Shown here in pieces: positions 33,484 to 41,759 of a stretch of 64,000 nucleotides of DNA. Each line of letters starts with the position of its first letter. Positions within the stretch are counted from its first letter, which is position 1. The notes under the pieces are model-generated. The model made no database searches. It saw only the letters and a list, made by a program, of their open reading frames with translations, and was not told the DNA's origin. Both the position numbers and the translations under genes were made by a program. The stretch spans positions 1,798,001 through 1,862,000 of the forward strand of contig NZ_MWFK01000002.1 of assembly GCF_002078175.1 (NCBI RefSeq), given 5' to 3'. The DNA comes from Streptomyces sp. M41(2017) (GTDB lineage Bacteria; Actinomycetota; Actinomycetes; Streptomycetales; Streptomycetaceae).

Positions 33484-34031
33484 GGTTCCTCTCTCCGTAG
33501 CGCTCCGCCGAGCAGCAGCTCGACGATCATGTGGTGGAAGTCGTTGGCGGCGATCCGGCCCTCGGTGACGGCCCAGGACGCGGAGGCCATCAGGCCGTAG
33601 AGCGCCTCGGTGAGCCAGGGGGGTGTGAGGTCGATGCGGAACTCGCCGCTCTCCTGGCCGCGCCGGAACAGCGCGGACATCCGGGCGTCGAGCCGGGCCC
33701 AGCCCTCGTGCTGCCCGTCGCCCTCGAACAGCTGGTTCTCCGTGTAGAGGAAGGCGAGCAGTCCGGCCGCCTTCTCCAGCTCCTTCACCAGGCGGCGCAC
33801 GGCCTCCTGGGCGGTGCCCTCGTCCAGGCGGGCGGCGTCCAGGGCCGCCTCGCACTCCTCGATGCCGAGGGCCTCCAGCGCCCGTACGAGCGCGTCGCGC
33901 CCGGCGAACTGGCGGTGCAGCGTGGCCCGGCTGATCCCGGCGGCCTTCGCGACCTCGTCCATGGTCGCGGTGGATTTCCTGGTCAGCAGGGCGGCTGCGC
34001 TGCGCAGCACGTGGTCACGATCGACAGCCAT
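33480..34031 (-). CDS. pqrA: TetR/AcrR-family repressor (PqrA-like)
   Basis: The 183-residue protein has an N-terminal HTH (LLTRKSTATMDEVAKAAGISRATLHRQFAGRDALVRAL) typical of TetR proteins and a helical ligand-binding domain (about 60-183). It probably represses itself and the following exporter. Its ATG lies within an outer half-site of the operator, so binding would block transcription initiation directly. The coding region overlaps pqrB by four bases, so both are made from one message. Confidence 0.9.
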   Translation of the reverse strand: MAVDRDHVLRSAAALLTRKSTATMDEVAKAAGISRATLHRQFAGRDALVRALEALGIEECEAALDAARLDEGTAQEAVRRLVKELEKAAGLLAFLYTENQLFEGDGQHEGWARLDARMSALFRRGQESGEFRIDLTPPWLTEALYGLMASASWAVTEGRIAANDFHHMIVELLLGGALRREEP

Positions 34032-34088
34032 GAGACAAGAGTACCCCAGATGAGACAGTCATGTCTCATCTGGGGCGTATGTGTCTCA
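34031..34088. promoter_or_regulatory. Nested palindromic operator of the pqrAB operon
   Basis: The inner palindrome is CCCCAGATGAGACA-GTCA-TGTCTCATCTGGGG (34044-34075), perfect over 14 bp per arm. Outer half-sites TGAGACA (34031-34037) and TGTCTCA (34082-34088) share exactly the same dyad axis. The half-sites lie 20 bp apart on each side, two helical turns. It starts at the pqrA start codon, so it is the likely TetR binding site. Confidence 0.8.
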
Positions 34089-34153
34089 CCGATGCCGCAT
34101 GCGCGGCGCGTGAGAGGGCTGAGGACGCGGACCCCGGAGGGCGGAGCGGAAGG

Positions 34154-35125
34154 TCAGTGCCAGGGGAGCTGCCCGCGCCGCTCCCAGTACGCGCGGGGCG
34201 TCTCCGCGAGGGCGGCGAGCCGGTGCAGCTGTTCGTCGCCGAGGTCGACGACGGCCGCGTGCAGGTTCGAGGCGAGCTGGTTCGCGGTGGCGGCGCCCGA
34301 GAGCACCACGCCGGCCCAGGGCTGCCGCAGGACGAGCGCGAGGGCGACCGCGTCGCAGCCGAGGCCCGTCCCGTCGGCGACGGCGCGCAGCGCCTCGGGC
34401 GCGTGGGGCCCGGCGAGCCGGCCGTTGGCCATGCCCTCCTTGACGATCACGGTCAGTCCGGCGTCGTGGGCCTCGGCGAGCGCGGGCCCGGCCGAGGTCT
34501 CCAGGACGTTGTACGTGGACTGGACCGTACGGAAGAGGGGTTCGCCGTCGACGGTCACGGCGAGGGCGGCACGGATCGCGTCGGCCTGCGCGGGCCCGCT
34601 GGTGGAGAAGCCGATCGACAGTCCCCCGGCGGCCGCCTCGGCGAGCGCGGCGTGCAGTTCCTTGTCGGTGAGGGCCGGGCTGTCCGGGGTCACCGAGTGG
34701 ATCTGGTAGAGGTCGAGGCGGTCGCCGAGCAGCCCGGCGGTCTCGGCGCGCTGCCGCTCGTACGTGGCGAGGCCGTGGTCCTTGACCTCGTGGGCCTCGG
34801 CGTCGGTGCGCCAGTCCGCGGTGTACGTGTAGCCCCACTTGCTGCCGACGACGACGTCGTCGACGCCGGGGCGGTCGCGCAGCCAGTCGGCGAGGAACTC
34901 CTCGGAGCGGCCGTAGGAGCGGGCCACGTCGAAGTAGCGGACGCCCTGGGCGTAGGCGGCGTCGAGGAGTTCGTGGGTGCGCTCGCGCAGGGCGTCGACA
35001 CTGCGGTCGGCCGGGAGGTCCTCCTCACGCCCGAGGTTGATGTAGCCGGGGCGGCCGACGGCGGCGAGGCCCAGACCGATGCGGGCGGTGGGCGTCGTGG
35101 CTGAGGCCAGGCGTGCGAAGGGCAT
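34154..35125 (-). CDS. Aldo/keto reductase
   Basis: The 323-residue protein is an AKR with the (beta/alpha)8-barrel. It has the catalytic set: Asp in RYFDVARSYG, Tyr in SYGRSEEF, Lys in VVVGSKWGY and His in YQIHSV. NADPH-binding is suggested by VVLSGAATANQLASNL near the C-terminus. It reduces carbonyl compounds; the substrate is unknown. ATG start after GAGCCGCG. It is adjacent to, but separated by 65 bases and opposite promoter elements from, pqrA; co-control is possible but not shown. Confidence 0.9.
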   Translation of the reverse strand: MPFARLASATTPTARIGLGLAAVGRPGYINLGREEDLPADRSVDALRERTHELLDAAYAQGVRYFDVARSYGRSEEFLADWLRDRPGVDDVVVGSKWGYTYTADWRTDAEAHEVKDHGLATYERQRAETAGLLGDRLDLYQIHSVTPDSPALTDKELHAALAEAAAGGLSIGFSTSGPAQADAIRAALAVTVDGEPLFRTVQSTYNVLETSAGPALAEAHDAGLTVIVKEGMANGRLAGPHAPEALRAVADGTGLGCDAVALALVLRQPWAGVVLSGAATANQLASNLHAAVVDLGDEQLHRLAALAETPRAYWERRGQLPWH

Positions 35126-35210
35126 CGCGGCTCCGTTCCGGTCGGCTCCTCTACGGTTCCCGACCAACGTAACCCGCGACGCCCTCCGTCGTACGGCACC
35201 CGCTCCGGGA

Positions 35211-35231
35211 CGCGGCACCCGCCGTGCCGCG
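35211..35231 (-). terminator. Terminator downstream of argH
   Basis: An 8-bp stem (CGCGGCAC/GTGCCGCG) with a CCGCC loop lies 14 bases past the argH stop codon. Confidence 0.6.
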
Positions 35232-35245
35232 CGCCCGCGCCCGGG

Positions 35246-36679
35246 CTACTGCTTCCGCTTGGCCCGCGCCCAGTGCTGCTGGTCCGCCACGTCCGCCTTG
35301 ATGTCGGCGAGCTGGGCGGCGACCGCGACGGGGGCCGTGCCGCCGCGGCCGTCGCGGGAGGCGAGGGCGCCGGGCACGTTCAGGACGGACCGCACCTGCG
35401 GGGTCAGGTGCGGGGAGATCTTGGCGAACTGCTCGTCGGTCAGTTCGTCGAGCTCCTTGCCGTCCGCCTCGGCGACCTTCACGCACTCGCCGGCCACCTC
35501 GTGCGCGACACGGAACGGCACGCCCTGCTTGACCAGCCACTCGGCGATGTCGGTGGCGAGCGAGAAGCCCGCCGGGGCCAGCTCCTCCATGCGCTCGCGG
35601 TGCACGGTGAGCGTCGCCATCATGCCGGTGAAGGCGGGGAGCAGGACCTCCAGCTGGTCGCAGGAGTCGAAGACGGGTTCCTTGTCCTCCTGGAGGTCGC
35701 GGTTGTAGGCGAGGGGCAGCGCCTTGAGGGTGGCCATCAGTCCGGTGAGATTGCCGATCAGCCGGCCCGACTTGCCGCGCGCGAGCTCGGCGATGTCCGG
35801 GTTCTTCTTCTGCGGCATGATCGAGGAGCCGGTGGAGAACGCGTCGTGGAGGGTGACGAAGGAGAACTCCTTCGTGTTCCAGATGATGACCTCCTCGGCG
35901 ATCCGGGAGAGGTTCACGCCGATCATCGCGGTGATGAAGGCGAACTCCGCCACGAAGTCGCGGGAGGCCGTGCCGTCGATGGAGTTGGCGACGCTGCCGT
36001 GCTCGAAGCCGAGGTCCTTCGCGACCGCCTGCGGGTCGAGGCCGAGGGAGGAACCGGCCAGGGCGCCGGAGCCGTACGGCGAGACGGCGGTCCGCTCGTC
36101 CCACTGGCGCAGCCGCTCGGCGTCCCGGGACAGGGACTGGACGTGGGCGAGGACGTGGTGGGCGAAGAGCACCGGCTGCGCGTGCTGGAGATGGGTCCGG
36201 CCGGGCATCGCCACGTCCGGGTGGGCCTCCGCGAGCCCGATGAGCGCCTCCTGGAGGTCGGCGATCAGGCCGCCGACGATCCGGGCGTGGTCGCGCAGGT
36301 ACATCCGGAAGAGCGTGGCGACCTGGTCGTTGCGGGAGCGGCCGGCGCGCAGCTTGCCTCCCAGGTCCGCGCCGAGGCGCTCCAGCAGACCGCGCTCCAG
36401 GGCGGTGTGGACGTCCTCGTCGGCGATGGTCCCGACGAACGAGCCGTCGGCTACGTCGGCCTCCAGCCGGTCGAGCCCCTCGGTCATGCGGGTGAGCTCG
36501 TCCTCGGTGAGCAGGCCCGCACCGTGCAGAACGCGCGCGTGGGCACGCGATCCGGCGATGTCGTACGGCGCGAGGCGCCAATCGAAATGGACCGACGCGG
36601 ACAGCTTGGCCAGGGCCTCGGCGGGACCGTCGGCGAACCGTCCGCCCCAGAGCCGGACGTCACCGCTGTTGCTGCTCAC
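35246..36679 (-). CDS. argH: Argininosuccinate lyase
   Basis: The 477-residue enzyme has the fumarase/aspartase signature GSSIMPQKKNPDIAEL and the flanking motifs RSRNDQVATLFRMYL and AMPGRTHLQHAQPVLF. It splits argininosuccinate to arginine and fumarate, the last step of arginine synthesis. The GTG start was chosen from GAGGAGCAACGCAA upstream. It follows argG on the same strand with a 128-base gap that includes a hairpin (36713-36740), so argH may be read from the argG promoter or from its own. Confidence 0.97.
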   Translation of the reverse strand: MSSNSGDVRLWGGRFADGPAEALAKLSASVHFDWRLAPYDIAGSRAHARVLHGAGLLTEDELTRMTEGLDRLEADVADGSFVGTIADEDVHTALERGLLERLGADLGGKLRAGRSRNDQVATLFRMYLRDHARIVGGLIADLQEALIGLAEAHPDVAMPGRTHLQHAQPVLFAHHVLAHVQSLSRDAERLRQWDERTAVSPYGSGALAGSSLGLDPQAVAKDLGFEHGSVANSIDGTASRDFVAEFAFITAMIGVNLSRIAEEVIIWNTKEFSFVTLHDAFSTGSSIMPQKKNPDIAELARGKSGRLIGNLTGLMATLKALPLAYNRDLQEDKEPVFDSCDQLEVLLPAFTGMMATLTVHRERMEELAPAGFSLATDIAEWLVKQGVPFRVAHEVAGECVKVAEADGKELDELTDEQFAKISPHLTPQVRSVLNVPGALASRDGRGGTAPVAVAAQLADIKADVADQQHWARAKRKQ

Positions 36680-36712
36680 TTGCGTTGCTCCTCGCGGGGG
36701 TTGGATGTGCCA

Positions 36713-36740
36713 CCGCCCCCTCACGCGGGTGAGGAGGCGG
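36713..36740 (-). promoter_or_regulatory. Hairpin in the argG-argH gap
   Basis: Arms CCGCCCCCTCAC and GTGAGGAGGCGG (12 bp, one C/A mismatch) with a GCGG loop lie between the argG stop and the argH ribosome site. It could be a partial terminator or a messenger-processing element. Confidence 0.4.
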
Positions 36741-36807
36741 CTGTCAGGCTAGTGGGTGGGGTGCCCGGGGACGGCGGACACGACCGGACCGCCGAGTCCC
36801 TCGCGCC

Positions 36808-38001
36808 TTACGCCAGGTCCCGCTTGGCGGCGATCTTCGACGACAGGCTGTAGATGTCGATGAAGCCCTTGGCCGCGGCCTGGTCGAAGGTGTCGCCCGT
36901 GTCGTACGTGGCGAGGTCGAAGTCGTAGAGCGACGTGTCGGAGCGCCGGCCGGTGACGACCGCGCGGCCGCCGTGCAGGACCATCCGGATGTCGCCGTTG
37001 ACGTGCTGGTTGGCCTCGGTGATGAAGCCGTCCAGGGCGCGCTTGAGCGGGGAGAACCACTGGCCGTCGTAGACCAGCTCGCCCCAGCGCTGCTCGACCT
37101 GCCGCTTGTAGCGGGCGAGTTCACGCTCGACGGTGACGTTCTCCAGCTCCTGGTGGGCGGTGATCAGTGCGATCGCGCCCGGAGCCTCGTACACCTCGCG
37201 GGACTTGATGCCCACGAGCCGGTCCTCGACCATGTCGATCCGGCCGACGCCCTGGGCGCCGGCGCGCTCGTTGAGCTGCTGGATGGCCTGGAGGACGCTG
37301 ACGGGCCTGCCGTCGATCGCGACCGGCACGCCTTCCTTGAAGGAGATGACGACCTCGTCGGCCTCGCGCTGCTCGGCGGGGTTCGAGGTGTACTCGTAGA
37401 TGTCCTCGATCGGCGCGTTCCAGATGTCCTCCAGGAAGCCCGTCTCGACCGCGCGTCCGAAGACGTTCTGGTCGATGGAGTACGGGGACTTCTTGGAGGT
37501 GGCGATCGGGAGCTGCTTCTCCTCGCAGAAGGCGATCGCCTTGTCCCGGGTCATCGCGTAGTCGCGGACCGGGGCGATGCACCTGAGGTCCGGGGCGAGG
37601 GCGACGATGCCGGCCTCGAACCGCACCTGGTCGTTGCCCTTGCCGGTGCAGCCGTGGGCGACCGTGGTCGCGCCGTGCTTCTGCGCGGCGGCGACGAGGT
37701 GCTTGACGATCGTCGGCCGGGAGAGGGCGGAGACCAGCGGGTAGCGGTCCATGTAGAGGGCGTTGGCCTTGATCGCCGGAAGGCAGTACTCGTCGGCGAA
37801 CTCGTCCTTGGCGTCCGCGACCTCGGCCTCGACGGCGCCGCACGCGAGGGCGCGCTTGCGGATGACGTCCAGGTCCTCGCCACCCTGGCCGACGTCGACC
37901 GCGACCGCGATGACCTCGGCACCCGTCTCCTCGGCGATCCAGCCGATGGCGACGGAGGTGTCCAGGCCGCCCGAGTAGGCGAGTACGACGCGCTCGGTCA
38001 C
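36808..38001 (-). CDS. argG: Argininosuccinate synthase
   Basis: The 397-residue class-I enzyme has the ATP-pyrophosphatase P-loop YSGGLDTSVAIGW, then GCTGKGNDQVRFE and GRAVETGFLEDIWNAPIEDIYEYT. It joins citrulline and aspartate using ATP. GTG start after GTGAGGAGAAACCC. It lies directly upstream of argH on the same strand; in S. coelicolor, from memory, argG is elsewhere (SCO7036), while S. clavuligerus also has argG-argH together. ARG-box-like repeats lie about 30 bases before the start. Confidence 0.97.
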   Translation of the reverse strand: MTERVVLAYSGGLDTSVAIGWIAEETGAEVIAVAVDVGQGGEDLDVIRKRALACGAVEAEVADAKDEFADEYCLPAIKANALYMDRYPLVSALSRPTIVKHLVAAAQKHGATTVAHGCTGKGNDQVRFEAGIVALAPDLRCIAPVRDYAMTRDKAIAFCEEKQLPIATSKKSPYSIDQNVFGRAVETGFLEDIWNAPIEDIYEYTSNPAEQREADEVVISFKEGVPVAIDGRPVSVLQAIQQLNERAGAQGVGRIDMVEDRLVGIKSREVYEAPGAIALITAHQELENVTVERELARYKRQVEQRWGELVYDGQWFSPLKRALDGFITEANQHVNGDIRMVLHGGRAVVTGRRSDTSLYDFDLATYDTGDTFDQAAAKGFIDIYSLSSKIAAKRDLA

Positions 38002-38029
38002 GGGTTTCTCCTCACAGTGCGTTCGCTGA

Positions 38030-38061
38030 CATGCATGAGTATGCAGGAGTCTGCATGATTC
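38030..38061 (-). promoter_or_regulatory. ARG boxes upstream of argG
   Basis: The sequence has three 10-base units ATGCATGAGT, ATGCAGGAGT and CTGCATGATT in tandem, giving overlapping TGCA-centred palindromes resembling Streptomyces ARG boxes (TGCAT core). ArgR encoded at 42629 is the expected binder; repression with arginine is inferred from family knowledge. Confidence 0.75.
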
Positions 38062-38144
38062 GTCAACGCCGCCACCCGCGACCCCGCGCACGGAACGGGA
38101 AATTCCTTAGGCGAACGAAAGATTTTCCGCCATAATCGTTAGCC

Positions 38145-38732
38145 ATGGGAAAGACCTATGAGCGCATCGACGGCCGCCTCCGTACGTTCATCGAGGCACA
38201 GCCCCTCTTCTTCACCGCCACCGCACCGCTGTCGGGGGACGGCACCGTCAACCTGTCCCCCAAGGGCCTCGCCGGCTCCTTCGTCGTGCTCGACGAGCTG
38301 ACCGTCGCCTATCTGGACTTCGCGGGCAGCACCGCCGAGACCATCGCGCACCTGCGCGAGAACGGCCGCATCACCCTCATGTGGTGCGCGTTCCAGGGGC
38401 CGCCCACCATCGTGCGGGTGCACGGCCGCGGCGAACCCGTCTTCCGGGACGACCCGCGCTTCAAGGAACTCGTCGGCCGCTTCCCCGCCATCGACCCGGC
38501 GCAGCACGGGCTGCGCGCGGTCATCGTCGTCACCGCCGAGACCGTCCGCGACTCCTGCGGCTACGCCGTCCCCTTCATGGCGTACGAGGAGGACCGCGAT
38601 CTGCACGGCAGGCGGTTCGCCCGGGAGGACGACGCCTCCCTGGACGCGTACTTCACCAAGAAGGAGCACATCGCGACGAGCCTGGACGGCCTTCCCGGGC
38701 TGCCGCTGCCGTTGCCCCCCAGTACGGTCTGA
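38145..38732 (+). CDS. Pyridoxamine-5'-phosphate-oxidase-fold flavoprotein
   Basis: The 195-residue protein has a PNPOx-like split-barrel: VNLSPKGLAGSFVVLDELTVAYLDFAGSTAETI and RITLMWCAFQGPPTIVRVHGRGEPV, then FMAYEEDRDLHGRRFAREDD. Members of this fold bind FMN or F420 and reduce small substrates; the exact subfamily and substrate are not clear from sequence alone. ATG start after AATCGTTAGCC, a weak ribosome site. It is followed after three bases by the L,D-transpeptidase gene, which suggests one transcript. Confidence 0.85.
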   Translation: MGKTYERIDGRLRTFIEAQPLFFTATAPLSGDGTVNLSPKGLAGSFVVLDELTVAYLDFAGSTAETIAHLRENGRITLMWCAFQGPPTIVRVHGRGEPVFRDDPRFKELVGRFPAIDPAQHGLRAVIVVTAETVRDSCGYAVPFMAYEEDRDLHGRRFAREDDASLDAYFTKKEHIATSLDGLPGLPLPLPPSTV

Positions 38733-38735
38733 GCC

Positions 38736-39431
38736 ATGCGCCTCGGAGCCGTCGCCCTCGCGTCCGCGTCCCTGCTCGCCCTGGCCCCGGGCGGGCCGCC
38801 GCCGCGCGAACTGCCCGAGCTGATGAGCGACACCGGCGGCGGCACCCAGCTGATCACCGCACAGGCCCCGCGCGGGAGCGCCACGTCGGGAACCCTCAGC
38901 TGGTGGGACCGGCGGGACGGACGCTGGGTGCGGGCGGGCTCCGTCACCGCGCGCTTCGGGGCGAACGGACTCGTCGAGGGCGGGGCGCGGCGCCAGGGCA
39001 CGAACACGACACCCACCGGCCTGTACGACCTGCCGTACGCGTTCGGGACCAGCCCCGCGCCGGGCGGGACCTCGGTGCCCTACCGGCCGGTGCGGCAGGA
39101 CTCGTGGTGGTGCCAGGACAACGCGTCCCGGTCGTACAACCGCTGGACCGAGCCGCGCCCCGCGGACTGCCGGGCCGCCGAGTCCGAACACCTGGTCGCC
39201 TACGAGAAGCAGTACGCGCACGCCTTCGTCATCGGGTTCAACTACGCCCGCCCGGTGCGCGGACGCGGCGCCGGGATCTTCCTGCACGTCAACGGGAGCG
39301 GGCCGACGGCCGGTTGCGTGTCCGTGCCGGCGGACACCATGCGGCGCCTGCTCACCTGGGCGGACCCGGCACGTGACCCGCACATCGCCATCGGCACCGC
39401 GAGCGGGCCCACCGCCCTGACCCGGTACTGA
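38736..39431 (+). CDS. L,D-transpeptidase (YkuD-like), exported
   Basis: The 231-residue protein starts with a short hydrophobic signal (LGAVALASASLLALAPGG). It carries the YkuD active-site motif HVNGSGPTAGCVSV, with the catalytic Cys in TAGCVS and the His two dozen residues before. Upstream are TPTGLYDLPYAFG and FVIGFNYA motifs of the domain. It would form 3-3 crosslinks in peptidoglycan or attach proteins to it outside the membrane. The gene is three bases after the PNPOx gene and about 110 bases before the flavinylation operon, all on the plus strand. Confidence 0.88.
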   Translation: MRLGAVALASASLLALAPGGPPPRELPELMSDTGGGTQLITAQAPRGSATSGTLSWWDRRDGRWVRAGSVTARFGANGLVEGGARRQGTNTTPTGLYDLPYAFGTSPAPGGTSVPYRPVRQDSWWCQDNASRSYNRWTEPRPADCRAAESEHLVAYEKQYAHAFVIGFNYARPVRGRGAGIFLHVNGSGPTAGCVSVPADTMRRLLTWADPARDPHIAIGTASGPTALTRY

Positions 39432-39544
39432 AGTTCGGCGGGAGAGTCCGTGCGACGGGTGAACGCACGGGCGTCGTGGACCGTATCTCTGGGCCAGGGG
39501 GCCACTCCCCTCGCCCCGTCCCCACGGACGAACACGGAGGAACC

Positions 39545-40924
39545 GTGTCCACGATCGCCGGTGGCCGCGCCGCGCGGCGCCAGACCATGCGCCGCATCCG
39601 CCCACGACGCTCGCCCGCCGTCCCCCTGCTGCTCGCCGTCTGGGCGGGCGCCGCCGGGGTGATCTGGCTGTGGTGGAACAACACTCCGTCCATCGCCGAC
39701 GACAACAGCAGGATCCTCAACGCGGGCCGGATCACCGGCCTGCTCGCCGGATACCTGATGGCGCTCGTGGTGCTGCAGATGGCCCGCGTCCCCGCACTCG
39801 AACGCCGGGTGGGATCCGACCGCGTGGCGCGCTGGCACGCGATGACCGGCCGCTACACGATCTCCCTGGTCCTCGCCCACCTCTTCCTGACCATGTGGGG
39901 CTACGCCCTGCAGTCCGGGAAGGGGCTCGGCGCGATCGTGCAGCAGACGATCGACTCGGTCGACCAGCTCCCCGACATGGGCAAGGCGGCGATCGGCACC
40001 GGTCTGCTCGTGCTCATCGGGTTCATCTCCGTCGGCCCGGTCCGCCGGCTGATCCCGTACGACACCTGGTACCACGTCCATCTGCTGACGTACGCCGCGG
40101 TGTTCCTGACGTTCTGGCACCAGCTGTCCACCGGGAACGACTTCGCCGTCGAACCGGTCGCCAAGACCGTCTGGTACGGGCTGTACGGCTCGGTGACCGC
40201 GCTCGTCCTCTGGTACCGGATCCTCTCGCCGATCCGGCTGAACCTGAAGCACCGGATGCGCGTCGAGGCGGTCATCGAGGAGACGCCCGGCATCGTGTCC
40301 GTGCTCATCAGCGGGCGCAAGCTGCACCGGATGGGCGCCGAGGCGGGGCAGTTCTTCCGCTGGCGGTTCCTGGCGCCCGGGATGCGGCTCAGCTCCCACC
40401 CGTACTCACTGTCGGCGGCGCCCCGCCCGAACATGCTGCGCATCACCGTCAAGGCGATCGGCGACCACAGCTCCGCGCTGCGCGACCTGGAGCCGGGCAC
40501 CCGGGTCTGGGCCGAGGGCCCCTACGGCGCGCTGACCGCGGGCAAGCGCAGCCGCGGCAAGGTCCTCCTGGTGGCGGGCGGCGTGGGCATCACCCCGATG
40601 CGGGCCCTGTTCGAGACCCTCCCCGGCGCGTCCGGCGACATCACGCTCCTCTACCGCGCCAACAGCACCCAGGACCTGGCTCTGTGGGACGAACTGGCCT
40701 CCATCTCCAAGGAGCGCGGGGCCCGGCTGATGTACGCGGTGAACAGCCCCGAGGGCGAACGCCCGGACATCTCGGCGGACACCCTGCGCCGCAAGCTGCC
40801 GGACATCGAACGCCACGACGTCTTCATGTGCGGGCCGCCCGGTTTCGCGCAGCAGGTGTACGACGCACTGCGCGGCGCGGGGGTTCCCGCCCGCCGCATC
40901 CATCACGAGTCGTTCGAGATGTGA
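39545..40924 (+). CDS. Ferric-reductase-like membrane flavoprotein (FRE/NOX type)
   Basis: The 459-residue protein has an N-terminal transmembrane domain with about six segments and conserved His in RWHAMTGRYTISLVLAHLFLTMWG and YDTWYHVHLLTYAAVFLTFWHQL, likely haem ligands. The C-terminal cytoplasmic half is FAD/NAD(P)H-binding: HPYSLSAAPRPN (FAD), VLLVAGGVGITPMRAL and VFMCGPPGFAQQVYDAL. It would move electrons from NAD(P)H across the membrane to an outside acceptor. The GTG start is preceded by CGGAGG. It heads an operon with the FMN-binding protein and ApbE. Confidence 0.88.
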   Translation: MSTIAGGRAARRQTMRRIRPRRSPAVPLLLAVWAGAAGVIWLWWNNTPSIADDNSRILNAGRITGLLAGYLMALVVLQMARVPALERRVGSDRVARWHAMTGRYTISLVLAHLFLTMWGYALQSGKGLGAIVQQTIDSVDQLPDMGKAAIGTGLLVLIGFISVGPVRRLIPYDTWYHVHLLTYAAVFLTFWHQLSTGNDFAVEPVAKTVWYGLYGSVTALVLWYRILSPIRLNLKHRMRVEAVIEETPGIVSVLISGRKLHRMGAEAGQFFRWRFLAPGMRLSSHPYSLSAAPRPNMLRITVKAIGDHSSALRDLEPGTRVWAEGPYGALTAGKRSRGKVLLVAGGVGITPMRALFETLPGASGDITLLYRANSTQDLALWDELASISKERGARLMYAVNSPEGERPDISADTLRRKLPDIERHDVFMCGPPGFAQQVYDALRGAGVPARRIHHESFEM

Positions 40925-40943
40925 GCGACGGGAGTCAGGAGCG

Positions 40944-41759
40944 ATGAAGAAGAGTCATCCCATACGGCGCACCATGCTCGCCGCCGCAGCCACCGTGTCC
41001 GGGATCGTGCTGCTGCTCTCGCTCAAACCGGCGGGCGATCCGGCCGCCGCGTCGGCGCAGGGCGGCGCGGCACCCCAGCGGACGGCGGCCGGGCAGGAGT
41101 CGCCGCAGGGCGGCAGCGCTCAGCAGACCGGCACCCGGACGGTCACCGGCGACGTGGTGAAGACCGAGTACGGCCCGGTCCAGGTCCGGCTGTCGCTGAG
41201 CGACGGCAGGATCGTCAAGGCCGACGCGGTCCAGGCCCCGCGGGGCGGGACCAGCGACCAGAAGACCGCCCTGGCCGTTCCCCGGCTCAACAAGGCGGCC
41301 GTCGCCGCGCAGAGCGCCGACATCGACGCCGTGTCGGGGGCGACCTACACCTCCGGCGGCTACAAGAAGTCCCTTCAGTCGGCCCTGGACAAGGCCAGGG
41401 CGGCCGGCGGCGGTTCGGGTTCCGCGGGAGCGTCGGGGACGTCCGCCTCGCCGAAGGCGCCGGCCGCCGAGGCGCCCGCCGCCCAGACCCGCGTCATCAC
41501 CGGAGACGTCGCGCGGACCGAGTACGGCCCGGTCCAGGTCCGCCTCGTGCTCGCCGGGACGAAGATCACGAAGGCGGAGACGGTGCAGGCGCCGAGCGGC
41601 GGGCGCAGCACGCAGGTCACCGCCGACGCCGTGCCGAAGCTGAACCAGGAGACCGTCGCGGCGGGCAGTGCCGACATCGACGCCGTGTCGGGGGCGACCT
41701 ACACCTCCGGGGGCTACAAGAAGTCCCTCCAGTCGGCGCTGGACAAGGCCGGTGGCTGA
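40944..41759 (+). CDS. Exported tandem FMN-binding (flavinylated) protein
   Basis: The 271-residue protein has a signal or membrane anchor (RTMLAAAATVSGIVLLLSL), an Ala/Gln/Gly linker, then two FMN-binding (FMN_bind, PF04205-like) domains. Each contains the flavinylation motif SGATYTSGGYKKSLQ, where the FMN is attached to the threonine in phosphoester linkage by ApbE. The domains repeat with a 118-codon period and are nearly identical at the DNA level at their ends. It probably accepts electrons from the preceding reductase. It is located outside the membrane. The 3' end overlaps the apbE start. Confidence 0.9.
   Translation: MKKSHPIRRTMLAAAATVSGIVLLLSLKPAGDPAAASAQGGAAPQRTAAGQESPQGGSAQQTGTRTVTGDVVKTEYGPVQVRLSLSDGRIVKADAVQAPRGGTSDQKTALAVPRLNKAAVAAQSADIDAVSGATYTSGGYKKSLQSALDKARAAGGGSGSAGASGTSASPKAPAAEAPAAQTRVITGDVARTEYGPVQVRLVLAGTKITKAETVQAPSGGRSTQVTADAVPKLNQETVAAGSADIDAVSGATYTSGGYKKSLQSALDKAGG
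41316..41396. repeat. 81-bp direct repeat, unit A (FMN-domain 1)
   Basis: This segment encoding the flavinylation motif matches unit B (41670-41750) at 78 of 81 bases, offset 354 bases. Such DNA-level identity suggests recent duplication or gene conversion. Confidence 0.85.
41670..41750. repeat. 81-bp direct repeat, unit B (FMN-domain 2)
   Basis: This is the second copy of unit A, including the flavinylation motif at the end of the second FMN-binding domain. Three bases differ, at least one being synonymous. Confidence 0.85.

Noticed and set aside
39669..40947. A second long frame inside the ferric-reductase-like gene
   Set aside because: It is an Arg/Pro/Ala-rich frame shadow without motifs, whereas the annotated frame has FAD, NAD(P)H and membrane motifs.
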